Shown here: positions 16,009-24,843 of the stretch, one piece after another
Numbering within the stretch: position 1 is the stretch's first letter
How the letters are laid out: each line of letters opens with the position of its first letter
DNA from: CAIQPV01 sp964480365
Lineage (GTDB): Bacteria; Pseudomonadota; Gammaproteobacteria; Burkholderiales; Gallionellaceae
DNA length: 64,000 nt
NCBI GenBank assembly: GCA_964480365.1
Contig: CAYZPM010000009.1
Coordinates: 1 to 64,000, forward strand
Direction: 5' to 3'
The notes under the pieces: generated by a model
The model's input: the letters and a program-made list of their open reading frames with translations, nothing else
The model's database searches: none
What the model was told of the DNA's origin: nothing
Translations under genes and position numbers: made by a program

Positions 16009-17712
16009 ATGAAGTCAAAAGGCTGTCTTTACGTTTTTGAAGGGCCGGATTCTGTCGGCAAAACGGAACTTTCAGGTAAGTTGGCCGAAACATTACTTGC
16101 TGCAGGAATTGATTGTGAGCTTTTATCTTTTCCAGGCAAGGAAGTTGGCACCCTCGGTCATCTTGTGTACAACCTCCACCATCAACAGCAGCAGTTTGGC
16201 ATTGACGTGCTAACCCCGGCGAGCCTTCAAATGCTGCATGTCGCGGCGCATGTCGATGCGATTGAATCAAAGATTCTTCCTGCCCTACGAGCCGGGAAAA
16301 CGATTATTCTGGATCGATTCTGGTGGTCAACAAAAATCTACGGACAGGCTAGCAATCTGAGCAAAAAAATACTGGAATTGATCATTGCGCCTGAATTGGA
16401 TGTATGGAATGGAACTATACCCACCGCCATATTCCTGCTTGAACGTGAACAACCCCTAGAATTTGAAGTGACAGAGCCTTGGCGAAATTATGTCAAGATG
16501 TATTCTTCTCTTGCTAGAGAGCAAAAAAAGACAAGTTGTGTTTGTCGGATTTCAAACGAAGGCACTATCGATGCCACGCTGAAAATCATCCTAAAAACTA
16601 TCGAGAAGAATACCGGAAAAATATTCGCTCCAAGAAGCCTGAAAGAACGCAATCAGCTCTCGCTTGAACTGGATGACAAGACCGTAACACAAGCTAACAC
16701 GGGGCCAACGGTATTTAGTTCAATTAAACCAGCGATAGCGACCAAGGTTTTTGACACTTACTGGAAATTTGCAGTAGAACGCCAAGCTATTTTCTTTAGG
16801 CGTCTTCAAGGTGGGATGCCGCCATGGTCAAATGACCCAATTTTTCAAAGGCACAAGTTTACCAATGCATATCGCGCATCCGACAGGGTAAGTCAGTACC
16901 TGATAAGGAATGTTATTTACGAAGGCGATCAATCACCAAACGAAGTTTTTTTCCGAACCATATTGTTTAAGCTGTTTAATAAAATTGAGACATGGGAACT
17001 CCTGTTGGAAAAACTCGGAGGGACTATTAATTATGAGGATTATTCATACAAACGATATGACAAGGTTTTCGGACAGGCTCTCAATAACGGACTAAGAATT
17101 TATTCAGCCGCATACATAATGCCATCTGGGTCGCGCGCTTTTGTCTCGGAACGAAAACATCAATTCCATTTGCAATTACTTGAGCGGATGATGGAAGATG
17201 AACTTCCATATCGGATTGCTGATGCCAAAAACATGCAACAAGTTTTTTCATATTTGCTGTCCTACCCATCAATTGGGGAGTTTTTAGCATATCAGTATGC
17301 AATGGATATTAACTATGGCCCCTTAACAAACTTTAGCGAAATGGAATTTGTTATGCCCGGCCCTGGTGCAAAAAATGGCATCAGAAAGTGTTTCAGCTCA
17401 CTAGGTGGATTAAACGAAATTGATCTAATCAAGGTCGTTACTGAAAGGCAGGATATCGAATTCGAGAGATTGGAATTGGAATTCCAGACCCTCTGGGGGA
17501 GAAAGTTACAACTTATTGACTGTCAGAATCTATTTTGCGAAGTGGATAAATATTCACGGGTAAAACATCCTGAAGTTATGGGCGTCACACAGCGAACAAA
17601 AATAAAACAATTATTCCAACCGAAGGTAGAGCCTGTCAGCTACTGGTACCCACCAAAATGGAATTTGAACGATTTAATTGCAGATGGCGTAAGTTATAAA
17701 AAGGGGCGGTAG
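16009..17712 (+). CDS. Thymidylate kinase-like domain fused to 5-hmdU-DNA-kinase/aGPT-Pplase-like helical domain
   Basis: 567 residues. The N-terminal P-loop kinase (1-215) has Walker A EGPDSVGKT (10-18) and the TMK-type LDRFWWSTKIYGQ (about 101). From about 235 to 560 a helical domain shows VFDTYWKFAVERQAIFFRR, MPPWSNDPIFQRHKFTNAYR and SDRVSQYLIRNV. I recognise this as the domain found in phage thymidine-hypermodification enzymes (5-hmdU DNA kinase helical domain and the related alpha-glutamyl/putrescinyl thymine pyrophosphorylases). Such enzymes phosphorylate 5-hydroxymethyl-dU in DNA before an amine is attached. A role on a nucleotide or on DNA is inferred. It sits between TS-like 1 and the phosphoesterase in one operon. 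Confidence 0.68.
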   Translation: MKSKGCLYVFEGPDSVGKTELSGKLAETLLAAGIDCELLSFPGKEVGTLGHLVYNLHHQQQQFGIDVLTPASLQMLHVAAHVDAIESKILPALRAGKTIILDRFWWSTKIYGQASNLSKKILELIIAPELDVWNGTIPTAIFLLEREQPLEFEVTEPWRNYVKMYSSLAREQKKTSCVCRISNEGTIDATLKIILKTIEKNTGKIFAPRSLKERNQLSLELDDKTVTQANTGPTVFSSIKPAIATKVFDTYWKFAVERQAIFFRRLQGGMPPWSNDPIFQRHKFTNAYRASDRVSQYLIRNVIYEGDQSPNEVFFRTILFKLFNKIETWELLLEKLGGTINYEDYSYKRYDKVFGQALNNGLRIYSAAYIMPSGSRAFVSERKHQFHLQLLERMMEDELPYRIADAKNMQQVFSYLLSYPSIGEFLAYQYAMDINYGPLTNFSEMEFVMPGPGAKNGIRKCFSSLGGLNEIDLIKVVTERQDIEFERLELEFQTLWGRKLQLIDCQNLFCEVDKYSRVKHPEVMGVTQRTKIKQLFQPKVEPVSYWYPPKWNLNDLIADGVSYKKGR

Positions 17713-17715
17713 CTA

Positions 17716-19968
17716 ATGTTTAATCCTGACTCTTCCATTTTCTTGCATATCTCTGACTCGCATTTTACAGTTGCTGGGACAAAAGCTAGTGGCCAAGATA
17801 TTAAAAATCCACTTGTTGGAATCGTAGCTCGTACCAATGAGGATTTGTTCGAGTCCACATTGGCGGCACTGGGAAAAAAGCTTGGCGGTAAAAAAATATC
17901 AGCAATCCTTCTAACTGGGGACTACGACAATCGTGGGCAAACTGGAGGCATGAAACGCTTGCGGGATATGTTGAAGAAGTATCTAGGCAACAAAGGGATG
18001 CCGCCCATCGTAGTTGTACCAGGAAATCATGATGTGCAACGTAATTCAGCACCCGGCTCAAATGGGAGATACGCGGAATTCACCAATTGCTGGCGAGTTG
18101 CTAGTTCAGTTAATGTAACGCCTTTTCTAGACAAAATAGACTTGCTTAAAGATGTTGGTAAAAATTGGGAAAAGCATTGTTTTGTTGATCCGGATAAAAA
18201 ATATTTTGTCGTTCCAATTAATTCCTGCAATTGGGCGCAATCTAAATTAGAACATCGAAAGGAATTTGATAAGAGGTTTTGGGATGATTTGCCAATATTA
18301 GCTGGCAACGGGGATGTGAACAAAACTACCGAGATTAAAGAGAAATTACAATTACAATTAGACCATTTGTTAGCTGTCGATGCAGCCTTAATTTCAGATA
18401 TTCAATTCAAGGCACTAAATAAAATTGTCTTCTTGGCAGAGAAAAAAACAAGTAAAAGCGCCATTAAAATTGCATTGATACATCACCATCTATTGCCTGT
18501 TGATAGCAAAGAGGAACATAAGATTTATGAAAACATCATCAATCTTGGTATGTTTCGGCAATTTCTGAGGCAACATAATTTCAATATCCTACTCCATGGG
18601 CATAAGCACACTAATTCAGTCTACGTCGATCATATATACGATGAAGACAAAGTGGATTCTGAGGCTCATGAAGTTCTTGTGATTTCAGGTGGGGCAGTGG
18701 GTGATGGTGATGCTTGTCGATCATTAGAGCTTCTGAGCTTGCCATACGCACCTATCTGCAATATAGGTTCTGTTCCATTGCTAAAAGCGATGAGCAATGA
18801 TGAGTCGCTCAAAATCGAGAGAGTGACAAGTAAAAAACTTTGGAAGCAGGACATGTCAAAAGGCCCGATAGTCATTGCTGGGAAGGGGATTGACGAGGTA
18901 TACGAAAGAGCATGCCAATTATTTACTAATGAGAATAAGAAACTGGATAGACCTGTTATTTGCCATATCGAATTTGAATCAAAATCAGGCAAAGGAGAAA
19001 TAGTCAGTCCCCCAAATAGTTATCCTACTGACATCCATGGTGTTAATCATAATCTAGCAGAATGGTTTAATGACACCGTTGCTTGGTGGCAATTACCAAT
19101 CTCGAAAATAGAGGCGCGCATACCATACATACATGGCACACGACTTTATCGATTTGGGGGAACTAAAAATCAAATACAGCGAATCGCGAAGCTACTAGAC
19201 AAAAAACCTGATACAAGCAAAGCAATCGCTGTCATGTTGGATCCAATCCGAGATTTCAATGATGAGCCAGCAAAAAATACAGAGCGTTTTGCTTCTTTTT
19301 GTTTAGTTCATTTTAAGATACGTAACGGTTTGCTTGATTGCATTGCATATTATCGTGCTCAGGAATTTAGAAAATGGTGGCCTGTAAATGTTGCGGAACT
19401 TCGCAAGCTCCAGCTTGAAATCGCTGGAGAGTTAAGTAATGTAAGTAGGGCGGGCTGCATTACAACCGTGGCTGCGGATGCGCGAATTGAAGACAATGTA
19501 TCACCTACACAGGTAGCTGTCCCGCTAATTGATCAGTGGCTAGATAGTTGTCCTGAAAGAATTGCGGCCATAGCTCACGCAGTTCTGTGGCCTCAGCAAG
19601 AAGGATCGAAAAAACCAAGTTATCAGGTTGAATGGCAAAGGTGCTTTAAAGATATTCTGTCCGCCACGAAAGAGCACTCAAATGAAGGCGTACCAGTTGC
19701 AATTGAAGGGCTAAAATACTTAAAACAACTCTTGAATGAGTTCAAGGATGAGAGTAATCAGAAACATACCAAGTTAGTCGATGGAATAAAAAAACTATCT
19801 TTAGCGAATGAACGATTTAATAACAACGCCGAAAAAAATAAAAAAACTTTTGACGCTTGGTCAGAAGAAGTAAATGACCTTGTTGGTGAAATCTTAAAAT
19901 TATCGAAAGCATCATCAGTTCAAACTTCGAAACCTAAGGCGCGGAGGAAAAATGCCCCTAAGCTTTGA
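17716..19968 (+). CDS. Large calcineurin-like metallophosphoesterase with C-terminal coiled coil
   Basis: 750 residues. All metallophosphoesterase motifs are present: HISDSHFT (about 12), TGDYDNRG (about 69), PGNHDVQ (about 102), ALIHHHLLP (about 253) and LLHGHKHTN (about 292). Residues 380-670 are an unrecognised domain. Residues 675-735 form a Lys/Glu/Asn-rich coiled coil (ANERFNNNAEKNKKTFDAW) and the C-terminus is basic. It could remove a phosphate or cyclic phosphodiester made by the neighbouring kinase, or act on nucleic acid. It starts 3 nt after the kinase fusion and overlaps the second TS-like gene by 17 nt, so it is firmly in the operon. Confidence 0.78.
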   Translation: MFNPDSSIFLHISDSHFTVAGTKASGQDIKNPLVGIVARTNEDLFESTLAALGKKLGGKKISAILLTGDYDNRGQTGGMKRLRDMLKKYLGNKGMPPIVVVPGNHDVQRNSAPGSNGRYAEFTNCWRVASSVNVTPFLDKIDLLKDVGKNWEKHCFVDPDKKYFVVPINSCNWAQSKLEHRKEFDKRFWDDLPILAGNGDVNKTTEIKEKLQLQLDHLLAVDAALISDIQFKALNKIVFLAEKKTSKSAIKIALIHHHLLPVDSKEEHKIYENIINLGMFRQFLRQHNFNILLHGHKHTNSVYVDHIYDEDKVDSEAHEVLVISGGAVGDGDACRSLELLSLPYAPICNIGSVPLLKAMSNDESLKIERVTSKKLWKQDMSKGPIVIAGKGIDEVYERACQLFTNENKKLDRPVICHIEFESKSGKGEIVSPPNSYPTDIHGVNHNLAEWFNDTVAWWQLPISKIEARIPYIHGTRLYRFGGTKNQIQRIAKLLDKKPDTSKAIAVMLDPIRDFNDEPAKNTERFASFCLVHFKIRNGLLDCIAYYRAQEFRKWWPVNVAELRKLQLEIAGELSNVSRAGCITTVAADARIEDNVSPTQVAVPLIDQWLDSCPERIAAIAHAVLWPQQEGSKKPSYQVEWQRCFKDILSATKEHSNEGVPVAIEGLKYLKQLLNEFKDESNQKHTKLVDGIKKLSLANERFNNNAEKNKKTFDAWSEEVNDLVGEILKLSKASSVQTSKPKARRKNAPKL

Positions 19969-20968
19969 AGGCAACTGCGCTGACGATGTATGGCGCAAAG
20001 CAGCAGCCGCGCTTTTGAATTTTGACATGCCCGCCCAGCAAGATAGTCGGTTTGGGAACATACACGAAATTCTGCATGCATCTTTGCATATCCATAACCC
20101 CAAAAACAGATGGGTTCATTCCAGGCACCCCGGAATTAATCCTGCATTCGCCATAGCCGAAGTATTCTGGATTCTGTCCGGCAGTAACGAATCATCATGC
20201 ATAAATTTCTGGAACCCCGCACTTCCTCGCTATGCTGGAGTGGGTGAGCGCTACCATGGTGCATACGGTTTTAGACTACGAAGCCAATTTGGTTTTGATC
20301 AGATTGTTAAAGCCTATGAGGCTCTTCGCGATACGCCTAATTCGCGCCAAGTCGTACTGCAAATCTGGGATGCCACGGCGGATTTTCCAATTGACGGTGG
20401 GAATCCTGTTGCACCTGACATCCCATGCAATATCTGCAGCATGTTGAAATTACGTGCCGGTAAGTTGGATTGGGCACAGATAATGAGAAGCAACGATATT
20501 TATCGTGGCACACCCTATAACATAGTGCAATTTACTATGCTGCAAGAGATCATGTCGGGGTGGCTTGAATGCGATGTCGGAGACTATGTCCAATTTTGCG
20601 ACAGCATGCATATCTACGAGAAAGATATGCAAGAATTTTCAATCGGTCCCGCAACTCAAAATATTTTAAGCACGGATAACTTGGCATTCCCAAAGAAAGA
20701 ATCCGATGAGATTATTTCTGAAATGATTCGTCTTCTTGGGGAACTTACGCATGATTCGCTTAGTGAGCCAGAACTAAGTAACTTGCTGGATTCCAATGGA
20801 TTACCTGAAGGCTACAAAAACATGCTGTTAATCGCTGGTGCGGACAGTGCAAGACGCCGTGGGTGGAGTCACGCTGCTTCTGCTATTGCAAAGAATTGTA
20901 ACAATCCCGCTCTAACAACATCTTGGGAAAAGTGGGAAACTCACAGGGCTATGGTTTCTCCGTGCTGA
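19952..20968 (+). CDS. Thymidylate synthase-family protein with intact active site (TS-like 2)
   Basis: 338 residues with a near-complete thymidylate synthase core. EVFWILSGSNE is the Glu-Trp region, ERYHGAYGFRLR follows, the nucleophile is in PDIPCNICS (about 157), phosphate binding in MRSNDIYRGTP (about 180), the Asn of PYNIVQF (about 188) specifies a uracil-type base, and MHIY (about 219) supplies the HxY motif. Retained Asn argues for dUMP rather than dCMP. Whether it methylates or hydroxymethylates cannot be read directly. The C-terminal 90 residues lack the usual TS tail. GGAGG precedes the ATG, inside the end of the phosphoesterase gene. It differs enough from housekeeping ThyA to suggest a dedicated role. 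Confidence 0.75.
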   Translation: MPLSFEGNCADDVWRKAAAALLNFDMPAQQDSRFGNIHEILHASLHIHNPKNRWVHSRHPGINPAFAIAEVFWILSGSNESSCINFWNPALPRYAGVGERYHGAYGFRLRSQFGFDQIVKAYEALRDTPNSRQVVLQIWDATADFPIDGGNPVAPDIPCNICSMLKLRAGKLDWAQIMRSNDIYRGTPYNIVQFTMLQEIMSGWLECDVGDYVQFCDSMHIYEKDMQEFSIGPATQNILSTDNLAFPKKESDEIISEMIRLLGELTHDSLSEPELSNLLDSNGLPEGYKNMLLIAGADSARRRGWSHAASAIAKNCNNPALTTSWEKWETHRAMVSPC

Positions 20969-21126
20969 AAAAATTTACGCAAGATTGCCGAATATTCCAA
21001 TTGTCTGGTTATCTTGATGTTTCGCTATCCTGAAATATTGCCTTTATCGTGCATCCTCAGTCGAGGGGTGACTTGTTAGTTTGCGCAGCATACATGCATC
21101 AACTTGATGCAGAAAGGATTTTAAGG

Positions 21127-21699
21127 ATGGCTCTTTCACCTTACCCCATGAATGGACTCCTTGGATCAGCGGTACGCCATAATGTATTCATCAGCTACTA
21201 TCACAACGCGGACCAAGCATATCGGGACGCGTTTGAGACGGCATATGGCCACCTGTTCATATCTAAATCGGTTAATCCTGGCGACATCACGACTGATCTA
21301 AATACTGATTACATCAAGCGATTGATCCAAGAGGACTACATTTCTGACGCATCCGTTGTAATTGTGCTCGTAGGTGCAAAAACCTATTGCCGTAAGCACG
21401 TTGACTGGGAAATCTCGGCTGGGCTGAATAAGAAAGTCGGTGGCTATTCAGGCATGATCGGGATTTTATTGCCAGACATACCCTTAAACGAGGCCAGTGA
21501 ATACCAATACGATGCCATTCCCGCTCGACTGGCAGACAACGCTAAATCCGGTTTTGCGGCTATCTACACATGGAACTGGATTACAGCTTCGCAGGATAGA
21601 GTAAAAACAGCCATTGGGGACGCCTTTAATGCCCGCATCAACAAGGCTGACAAGATCGATAACAGCAGGGTTCAGCTTGGCAAGAATCTCTGCGACTGA
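21127..21699 (+). CDS. TIR-domain protein (DUF1863/ThsB-like)
   Basis: 190 residues, start chosen by AAAGGA 8 nt before the ATG; the frame is open further upstream. It begins HNVFISYYHNADQAYRDAF and contains YIKRLIQEDYI, SVVIVLVGAKTYCRKHVDWEI, with Glu of DWEI as the predicted NADase acid. The same branch as the TIR at 12984-13454, but the two are clearly different copies. It follows TS-like 2 by about 160 bp in the same direction and could be the effector of that operon or a separate gene. TIR proteins of this kind make NAD-derived messengers in Thoeris. Confidence 0.78.
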   Translation: MALSPYPMNGLLGSAVRHNVFISYYHNADQAYRDAFETAYGHLFISKSVNPGDITTDLNTDYIKRLIQEDYISDASVVIVLVGAKTYCRKHVDWEISAGLNKKVGGYSGMIGILLPDIPLNEASEYQYDAIPARLADNAKSGFAAIYTWNWITASQDRVKTAIGDAFNARINKADKIDNSRVQLGKNLCD

Positions 21700-21724
21700 T
21701 AAGTCATTTTTCTTTTTGTGACTA

Positions 21725-21752
21725 CTGATGTCGGCATTCATATCGACATCAG
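21725..21752. terminator. Hairpin between convergent TIR genes
   Basis: CTGATGTCG, 10-nt loop, CGACATCAG: a perfect 9-bp stem in the 96 bp between two convergent TIR genes. No clear T-run on either side, but its position suggests transcription termination for both. Confidence 0.45.
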
Positions 21753-21795
21753 CTTTGGATATTGATTGGATTTAGTGTCTGGTTTAGTAGGCGAT

Positions 21796-22377
21796 TCAGT
21801 CATGTTTACGAATCTTCTCGGTCCCTTTTGCCCATTTATCGAAACTAGCGTAGACCATTTTCGATTTATTTATCCAGAGCCTAGTCTCCGAGCTACCCTT
21901 CACAAGTTCCTCGTCGACGTACGGGTAGAGATTGAGATATTCCTCGCCCTTGAACGTCTCCTCTTGGTCGAGCGTTACTGGGATGACGCCGACAGCACCC
22001 TTGAGACCGTCAAAGAATCCTAGTTCCCACGGCATCCACCGCGACTTCTTTGAGTGCTGACTGTACACGTAGAGCAGAGTATTCGAATGACGCATTCGGT
22101 TACGCAGGATATCCGCCGTATCGAGCGTCACTTTATCTGGCGAGAGTTGAGGGTCGCAATACTTGTCGACGTACACCTTCAGGCCGCGATCTTCGAGAAT
22201 CATTTTAATTCCTCTGAGAATTTTCTCAGACTCTGCGGACGAGTGGCTGAGAAATACGTCAAAGGTATCATCGGCTGCGGCGGCGATGGACTCGAGCACT
22301 AAGCTCGCAGTTTTTTGCATGCGATCCGTCACGCGCGATGCGCGCTCCAGAACTTGAGTCTCAGTAAGATAGGCCAT
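21796..22377 (-). CDS. TIR-domain protein, third gene of TIR-TIR/SLOG/TIR operon
   Basis: 193 residues. A short helical N-terminus (1-38) precedes a canonical TIR domain: FDVFLSHSSAESEKILRGI, VYVDKYCDPQLS, TLLYVYSQHS and SRWMPWELGFFDG, with Glu of PWEL as the catalytic residue. The C-terminal part (EEYLNLYPYVDE) matches TIRs that act as stand-alone enzymes. It is 18 nt downstream of the SLOG gene and probably co-transcribed with it. The expected product is an NAD-derived signal or NAD cleavage, with the SLOG protein as a plausible reader. Confidence 0.8.
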   Translation of the reverse strand: MAYLTETQVLERASRVTDRMQKTASLVLESIAAAADDTFDVFLSHSSAESEKILRGIKMILEDRGLKVYVDKYCDPQLSPDKVTLDTADILRNRMRHSNTLLYVYSQHSKKSRWMPWELGFFDGLKGAVGVIPVTLDQEETFKGEEYLNLYPYVDEELVKGSSETRLWINKSKMVYASFDKWAKGTEKIRKHD

Positions 22378-22395
22378 ATAACAAAGATATCATGG

Positions 22396-23220
22396 TTAAG
22401 ATGCGGTGGCTACGTTGAGACGCAGCAGGCCCCTCAAAATGAGTGTGACCGCTTGATCGACATGGGGTGTGCGGGCGAGTGTGGCATTTTCTTCGGCAGT
22501 AAGTCCATTGTTCAGATCGGATGCCGTGAATGCTTCAAATTCACGTCGCCCAGGCCAAGGTGGACGCGAAGCTGCCCACCGTGGAACGAGCCCAAGCGTT
22601 TCGGCTATGTCGCGCGCGCATCCGCCGAAGCCGCCCAATAGGAAAAGCGGCTGCCGTATCTGAAGTGACAAAAGCGCTTCTTCAGCGATGCCGGGCATGA
22701 CCCCCTTGTATTGATCCACTCGGCCCCCGAGCACGATGCGCGCATGTGTTTCACTCCGCATGATGTGGCGCATCGAAGTCAGGCCCGTTGCCCACTCACT
22801 GTCGGTCGGCTGGATTTGCGCGAGCCCCTGCCGTTCATCCAAGGTCAGTCGCGTTCCATTCAGCGCTAAACAGATGAGCTCGGACGAACCCGCGAGATCG
22901 GCAGAAAACTGCTCCAGATCGGTCATTGTCATGCGGATATGGACGGGCCATGCCAAGTAGTTGACAACGCCCGTCCGATTGTCGTCCTCGTCGGCGTCAC
23001 GACAGTGGCGGGCGACCAACTCGAACAGTAACTTGCTGAAGCCATTAGCACGCAGGTCGCCGCCGTAGACGAGGCGAGCGCCAAGCGCGAGCAGATGCCG
23101 CGCAATTTCCGTCATGGCATCGCGCAGATGTTCGTCGCTCAACCCTAGCGCAGGCATATCTGGGCTCTCTGACGTCGAGATCGCGACTGCGCGCCGGTTT
23201 AGAGCTTCCCGATAGCTCAT
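22396..23220 (-). CDS. SLOG-domain protein (predicted nucleotide-derivative sensor)
   Basis: 274 residues. AVAISTSESPDMPALGLSD, ALGARLVYGGDLRANGF and a late LFLLGGFGGCARDIAE fit a SLOG fold, the Rossmannoid nucleotide-sensing fold found in LOG, DprA, TRPM channels and ThsA. Start: the upstream stop and this start share a base (TGATG), with GGAG 7 nt before the ATG. In Thoeris a SLOG domain binds the cyclic ADP-ribose variant made by TIR. Here the SLOG protein stands alone between two TIR genes and has no attached effector domain that I recognise, so it may signal by binding the TIR proteins. Confidence 0.68.
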   Translation of the reverse strand: MSYREALNRRAVAISTSESPDMPALGLSDEHLRDAMTEIARHLLALGARLVYGGDLRANGFSKLLFELVARHCRDADEDDNRTGVVNYLAWPVHIRMTMTDLEQFSADLAGSSELICLALNGTRLTLDERQGLAQIQPTDSEWATGLTSMRHIMRSETHARIVLGGRVDQYKGVMPGIAEEALLSLQIRQPLFLLGGFGGCARDIAETLGLVPRWAASRPPWPGRREFEAFTASDLNNGLTAEENATLARTPHVDQAVTLILRGLLRLNVATAS

Positions 23221-24398
23221 CAATCCACTCCCGCCAGCCACTCAGTCATGCTCCTCAGCCGCACGCGCGGTGCCACTTCCTCGAACAATCGCTCTTCCTC
23301 TGCGCTCAACGGAGGATCAGGATATACAATCATCGGCTCTGGCACGTCTGTAGCGGTCGGCAGGCTGGCGAGAGAGATCAGCTCTGGCGGTCGCGGCACG
23401 AACATTACCGCTGGATTGGCAAGCCCACGCGTCAATTCGACCCGGCAGCGCCATAGGAAATCTTTGAGTACCTCGTCAAGCAGGCGACCAACCACGACGT
23501 CAATCCGGTCGACACTGTGCGGATCCATGCGTATGACAGGTACATTACCCATATAAGGGAAACCGCGCTCGTCCATATTAGTGATGCAGTTAGCAATGAC
23601 TAATGGCACGTTCCATCGTTTTGCCTCAATGATCTCCCGACGACACCACTCCCGCGACGAATATGAATCGGTGTGGATGGCGACCATCGCGCTTACCCTA
23701 ACCTGCTTGAGCAAAACTTTATTGAAGCGAAGACCTGCAGGAATATCATGCACGTCAAAAAAGCTTGATAAACCGTGACCGGAATTCAGACGGTCGCGAA
23801 TCGCATGAGCGACCCGTTCTCCGTCGTCATCGTGTTTGGAGTGACTGAGGAATATCTGCACCTTCTTCAAATAAGATTCCAGCGCAGCGTCCTCTTCAGT
23901 TGGTCGCTTCAGGTGCTCAAGATAATGCCGCAGCATCCTGCAGAACTCATAGGTAAGTTCGTTTATGAGGCGTTGTCGAAGCTCTGTTGATGTTCCAGAC
24001 CACTGATCCCAGCGTAGCGCCTGCTCTGCAATACCTATCGCCAACGCGGATTGTTCTAAGGCGACAGGGAATAAACGGGAACTAAGCCCCGCAGATTCTG
24101 TGCGTTCGACAAGTTCGTGCAGGTAGAGTATCCAGTCCTTGTCTCCGGCGAGCGCTGACTCAGTCAAGACGACAACGGCTGTTACCTCCGCTTCGTCCAA
24201 ATTAATCGGTAGTGGCGTGGTTGCGCCAAGTGCAAGAGCAGACCGGAAAATCACACTTAGGCCGGTGCCTCCAGCAACGTTTTCATAGAGCTTGCGGCGG
24301 AAATTCTCCCGCAGTGCCTCGGCGATTTCAGAGCCACCGACGAAACCGGGATGCCAGATGATATATAGAACAAGGAACGGGCGGGTCGGATCAGGCAT
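23220..24398 (-). CDS. Tandem-TIR protein, first TIR gene of the operon
   Basis: 392 residues. Residues 180-310 form a clear TIR domain: VQIFLSHSKHDDDGERVA, FFDVHDIPAG, MVAIHTDSYSSREWCRREI, with Glu of CRREI as catalytic candidate. Residues 5-155 (PFLVLYIIWHPGFVGGSEIA, then VTAVVVLTESALAG) look like a second, degenerate TIR lacking an obvious catalytic Glu. The tail of about 80 residues is Pro/Glu-rich. The stop overlaps the SLOG start. An HU/IHF-like gene lies 29 nt upstream on the same strand. The pairing of one active and one degenerate TIR suggests assembly or inhibition by the N-terminal half. Confidence 0.75.
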   Translation of the reverse strand: MPDPTRPFLVLYIIWHPGFVGGSEIAEALRENFRRKLYENVAGGTGLSVIFRSALALGATTPLPINLDEAEVTAVVVLTESALAGDKDWILYLHELVERTESAGLSSRLFPVALEQSALAIGIAEQALRWDQWSGTSTELRQRLINELTYEFCRMLRHYLEHLKRPTEEDAALESYLKKVQIFLSHSKHDDDGERVAHAIRDRLNSGHGLSSFFDVHDIPAGLRFNKVLLKQVRVSAMVAIHTDSYSSREWCRREIIEAKRWNVPLVIANCITNMDERGFPYMGNVPVIRMDPHSVDRIDVVVGRLLDEVLKDFLWRCRVELTRGLANPAVMFVPRPPELISLASLPTATDVPEPMIVYPDPPLSAEEERLFEEVAPRVRLRSMTEWLAGVD

Positions 24399-24427
24399 TG
24401 GTTTGTCCTGGATTGCGAAGTGGCTTG

Positions 24428-24763
24428 TCAGCGAGAGGAGATCGGTGGTTTGGTTTCATTTGGCTTACCAGTACACTTGCCTGCTGCAAAGTCAACCCGC
24501 GCCCTCAACTCCTTCCCTGCTTTGAAAGATGGTCGTAGCTTCGCAGGAACTGCAACGGACTCGCCAGTCTTCGGATTCCGTCCATTCCGAGGTGGACGCA
24601 GTGAATTTTGAAACGAACCAAATCCTCTAATTTCAACACGATTGCCTTTGCATAGGGCGTTTGAAACTGTGTCGAGAATTGTTCTGACGCAGATGGCCAC
24701 ATCCTGATGTTTCAGGTGTGGATTCTGGGCTGCAAGAGCGCCGATTAAATCTGAGAGGGTCAT
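24428..24763 (-). CDS. HU/IHF-family DNA-binding protein with C-terminal extension
   Basis: 111 residues. The IHF/HU core (1-90) includes VRTILDTVSNALCKGNRVEI, RGFGSF and the DNA-intercalating arm RNPKTGESVAVPAK. About 15 residues of extra basic tail follow (GKCTGKPNETKPPISSR). It differs from housekeeping IHF-beta by its start MTLSDLIGALAAQN and a Cys-containing helix. It is co-directional with, and 29 nt from, the TIR-TIR gene, so it may be part of that defence operon or a remnant of a mobile element. DNA bending is the expected activity. Confidence 0.82.
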   Translation of the reverse strand: MTLSDLIGALAAQNPHLKHQDVAICVRTILDTVSNALCKGNRVEIRGFGSFQNSLRPPRNGRNPKTGESVAVPAKLRPSFKAGKELRARVDFAAGKCTGKPNETKPPISSR

Positions 24764-24843
24764 GCCCCGTAGTCTACTTCAAGTTGAGCTGGGGATGGTG
24801 GGGTGGTTATGTGATCTTCGCCAATTAATGATCGACTTAAGAA

